The notes beneath the pieces were generated by a model. It was given only the letters and a program-made list of their open reading frames with translations, searched no databases and was not told the origin of the DNA. A stretch of DNA of 33,289 nt, taken from the NCBI RefSeq assembly GCF_001984065.1, contig NZ_LYVP01000058.1, positions 1 through 33,289 on the forward strand. The letters are read 5' to 3'. Source of the stretch: Pseudomonas sp. KK4. Its GTDB lineage: Bacteria; Pseudomonadota; Gammaproteobacteria; Pseudomonadales; Pseudomonadaceae. Below, piece by piece: positions 1 to 7,960 of this stretch. The position numbers and the translations under genes are program-made. Numbering within the stretch: the stretch's first letter is position 1; each line of letters starts with the position of its first letter.

Positions 1-245
1 TCGCGAGCAAGCTCGCTCCTACAGGGGATGGGGTTGTGCGTTGAATGTACGTACGGCTCAAAACCTGTGGGAGCGGGGGTGCGACGATTAGACTTGCTCG
101 CGAAAGCGGTGGATCAGCCAACATATGCTTTGGCTGATGCACCGTCTTCGCGAGCAAGCCCGCTCCCACCGGGGGATGGGGCGCATCTGCGAGATTCTGG
201 GTGGCTGGCAGGCCGTCATCGCTGGCAAGCCAAGCTCCCACAGGA
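1..245. repeat. Cluster of four REP-like elements
   Basis: Four copies or part-copies of the Pseudomonas REP core are seen at about 1-25, 65-107, 147-170 and 217-245, in both orientations. The copy at 147-170 is near perfect and reads cgagcaagcccgctcccac. The copy at 65-107 has its two halves separated by about 15 extra bases (gtgggagcggg, then cttgctcgcgaa). The copy at 217-245 is degenerate. No credible gene is seen in 1-324; short open frames there run through the repeats. The cluster lies downstream of fbpC. Confidence 0.85.
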
Positions 246-324
246 TTCGGCATGCGGCAGCACAATCCATGGTGCTGTGCGGCCAACATGGAATCTCCCA
301 CAAAAAATCGCGCAGATTAAGAAA

Positions 325-1395
325 TCAAGGCTCACTCAACACATGAGCATGCCCAATGGTCGAGACATGCACGGCGCTCCCTGCCGGTGGCGCATACATG
401 CCGGAGCTGCGTACCAGCAGCGATCGGTTCGATTGTTCACCGTCGGCCGAGGCCTGTAGCTCTACGGTCAGGGTGCAGGTGTTGCCGCTGAAATCCCGAT
501 CGGTCACCACTGCGCGGCAGCCCATGACTTCTGCGGTATGGGGCTGGATGCTGGCCAGTTGCAGTTGCTCGGGCCGCAGCATGATCTGCGCCGCGCTGTT
601 GTTGCGATGGTTGTTGACCGCAATCCGTCCCAGGTCGCAGTGGGCCCAGCCGGCTTCGATGCGGGCAGGCATTACCACGGCGTCACCGAGAAACAGCGCG
701 GTCTGCTCATCGTTGGGGTAGCGGTACAGATCCAGCGGATGCCCCGACTGCACCAGGCGGCCATGGCGCATCACCGCCAGTTGATCGGCGAAGGACAGGG
801 CCTCGCTCTGGTCATGGGTGACCAGGATGGTGGTCACCCCGGCTTGCGCCAACAGACTCGCCACCAACTTGCGCATATTGGCCCGCAGGCCCGTATCCAG
901 GGCTGAGAAGGGCTCGTCGAGCAGCATCAGGCGCGGTTGCTGGGCCAGGGCCCGTGCCAGCGCCACCCGCTGCTGCTGACCGCCGGACAATTCATGGGGC
1001 CAGCGCTCGGCCATGGTCGAATCCAGTGCGACGCTGTCCATCAGTTCGGCGATGCGCTGCTGCCGTTCGCTGCCCTTGGTCGACAGGCCGAAGCCGATGT
1101 TGGCCGCGACCGTCATGTGCGGGAACAATGCGCCATCCTGAGGCACATAGCCGATCAGGCGCTGGTGCGCCGGTACTTCATGGGTACTGTCGACCAGGGT
1201 CTGGCCGTTGAGCGTCAAGCGCCCGGAATCGGGAAACTCAAAGCCGGCGATCATCCGCAGCAAAGTGGTCTTGCCCGACCCCGACGGCCCGACGATCACC
1301 GTGCGACTGCCGGCAGGCACCGACAGGCTGACGTTATCCAGGGCTTTGTGTGCACCGTAGGTTTTAGAAAGCGAATGCAGTTCCAGAGCGTTCAT
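325..1395 (-). CDS. fbpC: Ferric iron ABC transporter ATP-binding protein FbpC
   Basis: This is the ATPase that powers periplasmic-binding-protein-dependent Fe(III) uptake at the inner membrane. The 356-residue protein shows Walker A GPSGSGKTT at 36-44, Q-loop Q86, signature LSGGQ at 136-140, Walker B LMLLDEP at 156-162 and switch His194. A C-terminal TOBE-like regulatory domain follows from about residue 240 (LRPEQLQL). The length fits the FbpC/PotA class. The start codon overlaps the fbpB stop as ATGA (1392-1395), so the two are probably translationally coupled. The substrate is inferred from the FbpA neighbour, because ATPases of this class are similar for iron, polyamine and sulfate. Confidence 0.9.
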   Translation of the reverse strand: MNALELHSLSKTYGAHKALDNVSLSVPAGSRTVIVGPSGSGKTTLLRMIAGFEFPDSGRLTLNGQTLVDSTHEVPAHQRLIGYVPQDGALFPHMTVAANIGFGLSTKGSERQQRIAELMDSVALDSTMAERWPHELSGGQQQRVALARALAQQPRLMLLDEPFSALDTGLRANMRKLVASLLAQAGVTTILVTHDQSEALSFADQLAVMRHGRLVQSGHPLDLYRYPNDEQTALFLGDAVVMPARIEAGWAHCDLGRIAVNNHRNNSAAQIMLRPEQLQLASIQPHTAEVMGCRAVVTDRDFSGNTCTLTVELQASADGEQSNRSLLVRSSGMYAPPAGSAVHVSTIGHAHVLSEP

Positions 1396-2990
1396 CGGCC
1401 AGCCGTTTTTTTGGATTGGTGATAAAGGATTCCAGTCAATGGCAGCGACAGCACGATCATTGCCAGGGCATAGGGTGCCGCGGCGGCGTAATCGATTTCG
1501 CTGGTCAATGCCCAGAATCCGGTCGCCAGCGTGCGCGTGCCGTTGGGGGCGAGCAGCAGGGTGGCGGTCAGTTCATTGGTGATGGCCAGGAACACCAGCG
1601 CCGCGCCCGCCGCAGCCCCCGGGGCCGCCAGGCGCAGGGTGATCAGCCACAATGCCCGGGCTGGCGAACGGCCCAGGCTGCGCGCCATGTTTTCCAGTTC
1701 CACCGGCGCCTGGGCGATGCCGGCGCGCAGGCTGACCAACGCCCGGGGCAGGAACATCAGCAGGTACGCCAGCAACACGGTGATCGTGGTCTGGTAGATC
1801 GGTCGGGCAAAATGGATGGTCACGGTGACCAGCGCCAACGCCACGACGATGCCCGGCAACGAACTGGTGATGTAGTTGCAGCTTTCCAGCATCCGTTGCA
1901 ACCGCCCCGGCGAGCGGATCGACAGCCAGGCAATGGGAATGGCCGCGCAGGTGGTCAGTGCCGCCCCGGCCACGCCCAGCAGCAGCGTCTGTTCCAGGGC
2001 CGGCAACAGTTCGGGCCAATTCCAGACCTCCGATCCCCCGGCAATCAGCCACTTGCCCAGAGTGATCAACGGTACGCCCAAGGCCAGGGTGCAGGTGACG
2101 ATCTGCAGGACTTGGGCGAGTACGATGGCCGGCGTGCCGAGCATGACCATCCGCTGTTCCCGGGCACTGCCGGAACCGACGCGGGCGTAACGCGCATGGC
2201 CACGGGCGGCGGATTCGAATGTCAGCATCGCCAGGCAGCACAGTGCCAGTACCCCGGCCAGCAAGTTGGCGGCAGGCCCGTTGAAGGTGGATTTGAACTG
2301 ATCGAAGATCGCCGTGGTAAAGGTGTCGAAGCGGATCATCGCGTACAGGCCATATTCAGCCAGCAGGTGCAGGCCCACCAGCAAGGCGCCACCGCAGATC
2401 GCCAGGCGCAGTTGCGGCAAGACCACCCGCAGGAACACTGCCCAGGGCTTGAGCCCCATGGACTCGGCGACGTCTTCGATGGCCGGGTCGAGCCGGCGCA
2501 GGGTCGCCGCCACCGGCAGGTAAAGGAACGGGAAATAGGCGATCACCGAGACCAGCACCCCGGCAGACAAGCCGTGAATCGGCGGCACCAGGCTGACCCA
2601 GGCATAGCTGTGCACGAACGCCGGTACCGCCAGCGGCGCGGTCGCCAGCAGCGACCAGGCCCGTCGCCCAGGCAAGTTGGTGCGTTCAGTCAGCCACGCC
2701 AGCGTCACCCCCAGGACAATGCACAGGGGCACCGTGATGACCACCAGCAACACGGTATTGACCAGCAATTCGCCGACCCGTGGCCGAAACACCAGCGGTA
2801 CCAGGGTGGCCCATCCGGTGTCCAGGTAGACACCAATGACGAAGGCGATGGGCAGCAGCGCCATCAACGAAACCAGCACCGACAGACCCGTCACCCACGC
2901 GCCGCCACGGCTGGCGAACAGGCCACGGGATCGACGGCGCAGGTGGGCGGGTGCGGTGTCGGTGATACCCGCCGGTAGAGTTTCTGGCAT
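1392..2990 (-). CDS. fbpB: Ferric iron ABC transporter permease FbpB
   Basis: A 532-residue integral membrane protein with two tandem permease modules, so one chain supplies both halves of the channel, as usual for FbpB/SfuB/HitB. About twelve hydrophobic segments are visible. EAA-loop-like sequences occur in both halves: EDVAESMGLKPW in the first and ENMARSLGRSP in the second. The cytoplasmic N-terminus is rich in Arg. The open frame begins with TTG followed directly by ATG; the ATG at 2990 is chosen. It lies 4 nt after the fbpA stop and has no obvious Shine-Dalgarno, which suggests coupling to fbpA. The importer set fbpA-fbpB-fbpC is complete. Confidence 0.9.
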   Translation of the reverse strand: MPETLPAGITDTAPAHLRRRSRGLFASRGGAWVTGLSVLVSLMALLPIAFVIGVYLDTGWATLVPLVFRPRVGELLVNTVLLVVITVPLCIVLGVTLAWLTERTNLPGRRAWSLLATAPLAVPAFVHSYAWVSLVPPIHGLSAGVLVSVIAYFPFLYLPVAATLRRLDPAIEDVAESMGLKPWAVFLRVVLPQLRLAICGGALLVGLHLLAEYGLYAMIRFDTFTTAIFDQFKSTFNGPAANLLAGVLALCCLAMLTFESAARGHARYARVGSGSAREQRMVMLGTPAIVLAQVLQIVTCTLALGVPLITLGKWLIAGGSEVWNWPELLPALEQTLLLGVAGAALTTCAAIPIAWLSIRSPGRLQRMLESCNYITSSLPGIVVALALVTVTIHFARPIYQTTITVLLAYLLMFLPRALVSLRAGIAQAPVELENMARSLGRSPARALWLITLRLAAPGAAAGAALVFLAITNELTATLLLAPNGTRTLATGFWALTSEIDYAAAAPYALAMIVLSLPLTGILYHQSKKTAGR

Positions 2991-2994
2991 CAAT

Positions 2995-4008
2995 TTAAAG
3001 CAGTCCCGCCTGAGTCATCAGTTCCACGGCTTTTTTACTGTCGAGTCTTGAAGCATCGACAGTCGGGGCGTCGAGCTGCTGCAAAGGCACCAGTTTGGAA
3101 TTGGATTGAGCGTCTTTGCCCACCGCATATTCAAAGGATTTGCCGTCCCTGAGGATGGCCTGGCCATCCTTGCCGGTGATCCATTTGATGAACGCCTGGG
3201 CCTGTTCCGGGTGTTTGCTGGAGGCCAGCACACCACCGCCGGAAATGCTGACGAATGCCCCCGGATCCTTGTGCTTGAAGTAGTGCAGGGCGGTGTTCTT
3301 GCTGTTTTCGCCGGTCTTGGACTGATCGACGAAGCTGTAGTAGTGATAGATCACGCCGCTGTCGATCTGCCCGGCGTTGACCGCCTTGAGCACCGAACTG
3401 TTGCCGCGGTAGGCGGTGAAATTGGTTTTCATCGCCTTGAGCCATTCCAGGGTCGCCGCTTCGCCTTTCTGCTGCAGAATCGCCGCGACGATGGCTTGGA
3501 AATCGGCCCCGCCCGGCGAGGCGCCCCAGCGACCTTTCCACTCTGGCGCGGCCAGGTCCATGATCGATCTGGGCAGTTGCGCTTCGGTCAGTTTGCTGGG
3601 GTTGTAGACGAATACCGTTGAACGTGCGGCGATCGCCGCCCATTTTCCATGGGCCGGGCGATAGGCCGCCTCCACCTGTTCCAGGGTGGCCTTGTCGAGC
3701 GGGGCGAACAGGCCTGCGTTGTCCACCAGGACCATGGCCGGGGAGTTTTCGGTGAGGAACACGTCGGCCGGGGACGCAGCGCCTTCCTGGACGATCTGGT
3801 TGCCCATCTCCGTGTCGTCGCCGTTGCGCAGGGTGACTGGAATCCCGGTTTCCTCGGTAAAGCCCTCGACCCAGGCCTTGGTCAGGCCTTCGTGTTGCGC
3901 GTTGTACACCACGATGCCGACGCTGTCGGCCGCATAGACGTGGCCGGCACTCGACAGGGCGCAGACCAGCAGGGCAGGTTTTAGGAAGGACGGGATTCGG
4001 AGAATCAT
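2995..4008 (-). CDS. fbpA: Periplasmic Fe(III)-binding protein FbpA
   Basis: Solute-binding protein of the FbpA/FutA/HitA family, 337 residues. It has a Sec signal peptide of about 26 residues ending VYA-ADS. NAQHE at 36-40 and the tyrosine pair in YHYYS (Tyr223-Tyr224) match the family's Fe(III)-coordinating positions. The open frame extends upstream to 4083, but the added residues are charged and would precede the signal peptide. The ATG at 4008 has an AGGAG sequence 11-12 nt upstream and is preferred. First gene of the fbpABC operon. The upstream region carries a possible Fur site. Confidence 0.9.
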   Translation of the reverse strand: MILRIPSFLKPALLVCALSSAGHVYAADSVGIVVYNAQHEGLTKAWVEGFTEETGIPVTLRNGDDTEMGNQIVQEGAASPADVFLTENSPAMVLVDNAGLFAPLDKATLEQVEAAYRPAHGKWAAIAARSTVFVYNPSKLTEAQLPRSIMDLAAPEWKGRWGASPGGADFQAIVAAILQQKGEAATLEWLKAMKTNFTAYRGNSSVLKAVNAGQIDSGVIYHYYSFVDQSKTGENSKNTALHYFKHKDPGAFVSISGGGVLASSKHPEQAQAFIKWITGKDGQAILRDGKSFEYAVGKDAQSNSKLVPLQQLDAPTVDASRLDSKKAVELMTQAGLL

Positions 4009-4071
4009 CGCTGTGGCAGCTCCTGTTTTTTTAGTTTCGAGCAAGCAGATTCGACGGGAAGAACGCCGATT

Positions 4072-4097
4072 ATTGTAGATCAATAGGAATCATTTGC
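4072..4097 (-). promoter_or_regulatory. Candidate fbpA promoter with Fur-box-like sequence
   Basis: On the minus strand a good -10 hexamer, TACAAT (4072-4077), is directly preceded by AAATGATTCCTATTGATC (4078-4095 region). The 19 bases from 4097 match the classical Fur consensus at about 10 positions, which is modest. The position between -10 and -35 is where a repressor would act, and iron-repressed importers are the expected Fur targets. The -35 is weak. This is inference from position and partial match. Confidence 0.35.
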
Positions 4098-4187
4098 AGA
4101 TTTACGGCGGCGGCAAATGTAATGGGTGAAATGAGAAAAAATTGTCAAAGCGATGCGCCAATGACAAAGCGGTAGAGGCTGAAGCCT

Positions 4188-4219
4188 TTGTGGTGAGGCA
4201 ATTTATCCCCTCACCACAA
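4188..4219. repeat. REP-like inverted repeat downstream of pqiC
   Basis: Arms ttgtggtgagg (4188-4198) and cctcaccacaa (4209-4219) form an 11-bp stem with a 10-nt loop. It lies in the gap between pqiC and fbpA. There is no T-run on the minus side, so it is better read as a REP-type hairpin that may protect the pqi mRNA 3' end than as a simple terminator. The same arm sequence recurs at 26370-26393. Confidence 0.6.
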
Positions 4220-4243
4220 GGTTTGCCCCCCAAGGTGACTGCG

Positions 4244-4789
4244 TCAGGCGCCAGGACAGCCCTTCTGCGGATTGCTCGCCGCCTGACTGATCAATGCGGC
4301 CAGTCGCGTGACGTTGTTCTGCTGCGCTGCCACCAGCTCATCGATGGACGGTCCGGAAGGCGACTGCAATTTACTGCGGCAAGGCAGCAGCTCGTTATCG
4401 CCGGTACGCAGGCGCCACTTTACGTCGAGCAACCCATACTGGCCGGGAATCGAGTCGAAGCGCTGGACTTCCAACCTTACCGAAGCCTTGCGTTGTGGGT
4501 TGCTGTTGACCATCTGATCGGTCAGGGCGCTGCGCAATTCGTCCACCAGGCTGGCTCCCCACCACTGGGTTTCGAGGATGGCCATGCCGGTATTGCCCTG
4601 ACGCACGACGATCTGCGGACGGTCGACCTGGGGCGGAACGACCAGGCTTTCGATCTGAATATCCGCCGTGGGCCTGGAATTGCCGCCCGGTTGTGCCGGC
4701 GTCAGGGTGTGAAACTGGATCGGATCGCTACGGCAAGCGGCGAGCAAAGCGAGCGCGGCGATCAATGTGATCTTCAGTGGAAAAGCCAT
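4244..4789 (-). CDS. pqiC: PqiC outer-membrane lipoprotein
   Basis: Lipoprotein of the PqiC/YmbA (ABC-type transport auxiliary, DUF330) family, 181 residues. In E. coli PqiC anchors the distal end of the PqiB tunnel at the outer membrane. The N-terminus is a lipoprotein signal with lipobox LLAAC and the lipidated Cys at position 19. The next residues are RS, with no Asp at +2, consistent with outer-membrane sorting. An upstream ATG at 4810 overlaps the pqiB stop as ATGA, but the ATG at 4789 has an AGGAG 9 nt upstream and gives a normal signal peptide, so it is chosen. Last gene of the pqi operon. Confidence 0.88.
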   Translation of the reverse strand: MAFPLKITLIAALALLAACRSDPIQFHTLTPAQPGGNSRPTADIQIESLVVPPQVDRPQIVVRQGNTGMAILETQWWGASLVDELRSALTDQMVNSNPQRKASVRLEVQRFDSIPGQYGLLDVKWRLRTGDNELLPCRSKLQSPSGPSIDELVAAQQNNVTRLAALISQAASNPQKGCPGA

Positions 4790-4806
4790 GGGTGATGCTC
4801 CTGTGA

Positions 4807-6483
4807 TCATTTCTTCGGCGGCCCTTGCAGATCCATGGGGGCGGCGTTGTCAGGTCGGCCGCGAATCAGCGATTCCGGATGGCGTCCCAGGTAGTCCGCC
4901 AGATCACGCAGCGAGCGCGTGGTGCGTCCCAGTTCGTCCAGCGTCTGGTCAAGCTTCTCCCGTTGCGGCGAATCGTCGGCCAGCGTCGAGTTGGCCGATT
5001 GCAGGGTGGTATTGGCCGATTGCAGGGTCTTGCTGAAATCCGTCAGGGTGGTTTGCACGCCCGGCAATGTCTTGGCGTTGAATTGACCCAGGCCCTTGCG
5101 CAGCTCCAAAAGGTTGCTGTCCAGGTTGCCGGCGATACGCTCGATGGGCAGTTGATTGAACTTGTTGACCATGGCTTCGAGTTTTTCCTGCAACTGCTCC
5201 AGGCTGCCCGGAATCGTGGGAATGGACGGCGGTCGGGCATCGACGTCGAATTTGACTTTTTCCGCTTTCGGGTAGAAGTCGAGGGCAATGTACAGTTGCC
5301 CTGTCAGCAGATTGCCCGTGCGCGCCTGGGCTCGCAGGCCGTTGTCGACAAAACTGCCCACCAGACGCACGCCCGCAGCCTCGTCGTCGGGATTGTGATG
5401 CAGCGCCGCGAGCATCTTGGTATGGGCCTCGCCCAGGCGTTGCGGGAAAATCACGATGCCGACGGTATAGGGGAAGGTCCGGGTTTTGGCGTCGAAATCC
5501 AGGCTGACAGAGACAACCTTGCCGAATTCGACACCGATGAATTCCACCGGCGCACCGACCTTGAGGCCACGCAAGGGCTGATCGAATCGCAGTCTCAGGT
5601 ATTGACCCTTGCCATTGGGCGGGGCGAGGGCCGTTTGCTGGTCTTCGAACAGTTCGTAGGCATATTCCTCAGGCGCGGGCTTGTCGTCCGGGCTGTATTC
5701 CGGCGCACGGAACGCAATGCCGCCCACCAGCAGGGACGACAGGGATTCGGTCTTGACCGCAAAACCGTTGGCGCCGACATTCACGTCGATGCCGCTGGCG
5801 TTCCAGAAACGGGTGTTTTCGGTGACGTATTGATCGTTCGGCGCATGGATGAACAACTCGATGTTCACCCCTTTGCCGTCAGGGTCCAGGGCATAGGCCA
5901 CTACCTGGCCGACCGGTATCTTGCGGTAGTAGACGGGAGAGCCGATGTCCAGCGAGCCGAGGTCGGTGGTGTGCAAGGTGAAGCGCTTGCCTGGTTCGCC
6001 GTAGGTAATGGGCGGCGGATTCTCCAGGCCCTTGAAGTTCTTCGCACGGGCATTGTCCTGGCCAATGTCGGCGCCGATGTAATCGCCCGACAGCAGGGTA
6101 TCGATGCCCGATACGCCGCCGGCGCCGATACGAGGCCGCACCACCCAATACTGCGAGTCCTTGCGGGTAAAACTCTCCGCCTGCTTGGCCAGTTTGATGG
6201 TGGCGTTGACGCTTTTCTGGTCATCGCTCAATTCGACATCAGTTACGTGACCAATCACCACGTTGCGGTATTTGACCTCAGTCTTATTGGCGGTCAGGCC
6301 ATCACCGGTCTTGAAGGTGACCATAATGGTCGGCCCTTCCTGCAAGATGCTGTGCACCACCAGCGATATCCCCACCAGTACCGCGACGATCGGCACGATC
6401 CAGACCAGCGACACACTGAACCTGCGGGTCTTGATGGGTGCCTGGCCGGGGGCCAGTGGCCCGTCAGTGGCTTGTTGCTTCAT
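4807..6483 (-). CDS. pqiB: PqiB, MCE-domain tunnel protein
   Basis: Inner-membrane-anchored protein of 558 residues with one N-terminal transmembrane helix (about 24-46) and three MCE domains, beginning near residues 49, 165 and 298. Similar MCE openings can be seen (FKTGDGL, LHTTDLGSL, RFDQPLRGL). A long alpha-helical, coiled-coil-like tail covers about 420-535. In E. coli PqiB, stacked MCE rings plus the helical needle form a tunnel across the periplasm for lipids. The start has a strong GGAGG 6-7 nt upstream and overlaps the end of pqiA by 20 nt. The length matches E. coli PqiB closely. Confidence 0.92.
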   Translation of the reverse strand: MKQQATDGPLAPGQAPIKTRRFSVSLVWIVPIVAVLVGISLVVHSILQEGPTIMVTFKTGDGLTANKTEVKYRNVVIGHVTDVELSDDQKSVNATIKLAKQAESFTRKDSQYWVVRPRIGAGGVSGIDTLLSGDYIGADIGQDNARAKNFKGLENPPPITYGEPGKRFTLHTTDLGSLDIGSPVYYRKIPVGQVVAYALDPDGKGVNIELFIHAPNDQYVTENTRFWNASGIDVNVGANGFAVKTESLSSLLVGGIAFRAPEYSPDDKPAPEEYAYELFEDQQTALAPPNGKGQYLRLRFDQPLRGLKVGAPVEFIGVEFGKVVSVSLDFDAKTRTFPYTVGIVIFPQRLGEAHTKMLAALHHNPDDEAAGVRLVGSFVDNGLRAQARTGNLLTGQLYIALDFYPKAEKVKFDVDARPPSIPTIPGSLEQLQEKLEAMVNKFNQLPIERIAGNLDSNLLELRKGLGQFNAKTLPGVQTTLTDFSKTLQSANTTLQSANSTLADDSPQREKLDQTLDELGRTTRSLRDLADYLGRHPESLIRGRPDNAAPMDLQGPPKK

Positions 6484-7120
6484 CCTTGACCTCCTCGAAA
6501 TGTGAGCGTTCGCCCTGGGTGTCCCAGATCAGGCGCGGGTCGAAACTCATCGCCGACAGCATGGTGAATACCACCACCAGGCCGAAAAACAGAATGCCCG
6601 GGCGCGGCTCGATGTCGGCCAGGGCTTGAAATTTCACCAGCGAGGCCACCAGGGCCACCACGATCACGTCGAGCATCGACCAATAGCCGATGAGCTCGAC
6701 GAAGCGGTACATCGTCGAGCGCTCCTTGCGCGCCCACAGGCTGTCACGCTGCACGGTGACCAGCAGCAGGGTCAGGGCCACGAACTTGATCCCCGGCACC
6801 GCGATGCTGGCGATGAAAATGATCAGGGCGATGTCCCAGGCGCCAGCCTCCCAGAACTCCAGCACGCCACTCATGATGGTGCTGTCGGCACCGTTGCCGA
6901 CCATTTGGGTGTTCATCACCGGCAGCAGGTTGGCCGGGATGTAGAACACCAGCGAAGTGAACAGGAACGCCCAGGTACGAGTCAGCGAATTGCTCTTGCG
7001 CCGGTGCAGCGGGGCGCCGCAGCGCTCGCACTCGTGGGGCTCATGGGTCATGTCACAGGCCAGGCCACAGGTGTGGCACAGGCACAGGTTCAGATCGCTG
7101 GCGGTGGGTGGCGTTTTCAT
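6464..7120 (-). CDS. pqiA: PqiA-domain inner-membrane protein (second half-size PqiA)
   Basis: A 218-residue PqiA-family protein. A cytoplasmic zinc-ribbon-like N-terminus has CX2C pairs at about Cys15/Cys18 and Cys31/Cys34. About four transmembrane helices follow. E. coli PqiA and YebS carry two such modules in one chain of over 400 residues; here each module is a separate gene. The start at 7120 overlaps the upstream pqiA stop as ATGA and has GGGA 6 nt upstream, so it is preferred over the in-frame ATG at 7132. Probably the membrane partner of PqiB. Confidence 0.88.
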   Translation of the reverse strand: MKTPPTASDLNLCLCHTCGLACDMTHEPHECERCGAPLHRRKSNSLTRTWAFLFTSLVFYIPANLLPVMNTQMVGNGADSTIMSGVLEFWEAGAWDIALIIFIASIAVPGIKFVALTLLLVTVQRDSLWARKERSTMYRFVELIGYWSMLDVIVVALVASLVKFQALADIEPRPGILFFGLVVVFTMLSAMSFDPRLIWDTQGERSHFEEVKDEATSH

Positions 7121-7713
7121 TGAATGTCCCACAGGTCACGCACATCGCGACCGGCGATGCGAATCATCATCAGGCTCAGGATGGCGAGGGCGAACAGGCC
7201 GATACCGGGTAGCACGTCGAGCAATCCGGCCAGTTTGATCACTGCCACCATGGCGCCCAGCAGGCAGACTTCGAGCATGCTCCAGGGCCGCAGGGTTTCC
7301 AGCCAGCGCATGCAGAACCGGAACCCGGGTGCCCGGCGATTGCCCAGGGCATGACTCAGGACCCAGATCAGCAACAGCAACTGGAAGATCGGCGCAATGA
7401 TCATGGCGATCGCCGCCACCATGGCGATGAAGGTGATCGGTCCCAGGCTCAGGGCCAGTACCGAGTCCCACAGGGTGGCGCTGTTTTTCAGGCCCTTGAG
7501 GCTGATGCTCATGACCGGGTAGAAATTGGCGAAGATCCACAGCATCAAAGCGGTGAAGGTCAGCGCCAGCCGCTGCTGCACCGTCAGACCGTTATAGCGC
7601 TGCAGCACACCGCCACAACGTATGCACAGAGTCTTCTGGTGTTTGGCGAGCGTGGCTTTCTCGTACACGCAGTCACAGTGCTCGCAGATGATCAATGGGG
7701 CTGTCGTTGCCAT
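7117..7713 (-). CDS. pqiA: PqiA-domain inner-membrane protein (first half-size PqiA)
   Basis: A 198-residue PqiA-family protein and first gene of the pqi operon. The N-terminal Cys motif is CEHC (Cys10/Cys13), then CIRC (Cys30/Cys33), a likely zinc ribbon. About four hydrophobic helices follow, with the family's NFYPV-type motif after the first. The frame can extend to a TTG at 7755, but the ATG at 7713 gives the expected N-terminus and has a short GAG 7 nt upstream. A possible -10 (TATATT on the minus strand, 7754-7759) lies upstream with a poor -35. It pairs with the next PqiA gene to make up the two-module protein found in enterobacteria. Confidence 0.87.
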   Translation of the reverse strand: MATTAPLIICEHCDCVYEKATLAKHQKTLCIRCGGVLQRYNGLTVQQRLALTFTALMLWIFANFYPVMSISLKGLKNSATLWDSVLALSLGPITFIAMVAAIAMIIAPIFQLLLLIWVLSHALGNRRAPGFRFCMRWLETLRPWSMLEVCLLGAMVAVIKLAGLLDVLPGIGLFALAILSLMMIRIAGRDVRDLWDIQ

Positions 7714-7823
7714 GGCCAGGCTCGATGAATGCAGAATTGATGAGCACCCCCTCAATATAGAAGTGACTCGCCATTGAGCAAATCGAAAGGCCTATCGGAG
7801 CAAATGGGGGGATGGAAAAACCC

Positions 7824-7942
7824 GTGGTGAGGGCGATTACGCCCGCTGGGGCGCGAAGCGGCACCCGCATTCAGCCAGACAAAGCGGGTGGCCTGTTTTT
7901 GCGACTGCTGCGCAGCCGGACGGGCGTAAACGCCCTCGCCAC
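7824..7942. repeat. REP-type inverted pair between pqiA and puuB
   Basis: Left arm gtggtgagggcgattacgcc (from 7824) is answered by the right arm ggcgtaaacgccctcgccac (to 7942). Each arm also contains its own small hairpin (gggcg/cgccc). The central part holds gcgaagcgg and ctgctgcgcag segments like those in the element at 19114-19216. It lies in a 247-nt gap between puuB (upstream in transcription) and pqiA. Confidence 0.7.
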
Positions 7943-7960
7943 AGAGGACCTCATTATTTA

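Noticed and set aside
1..245. CRISPR-like array from repeated GC-rich motifs
   Set aside because: The units are inverted, unevenly spaced and match the Pseudomonas REP family; there are no regular spacers and no cas genes.
1416..2978. Long plus-strand open frame of 520 codons opposite fbpB
   Set aside because: It is antisense to a clear two-module permease, has a low-complexity Gln/Arg/Gly-rich product with no family features, and is explained by GC-rich codon bias.
4188..4219. Rho-independent terminator after pqiC
   Set aside because: The stem is good but no T-run follows on the minus strand, and the arms belong to a repeat family found elsewhere in the window.
4825..6489. Plus-strand open frame of 554 codons opposite pqiB
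   Set aside because: Shadow of the MCE-domain gene. The product has no recognisable domain and no ribosome-binding site was evident.
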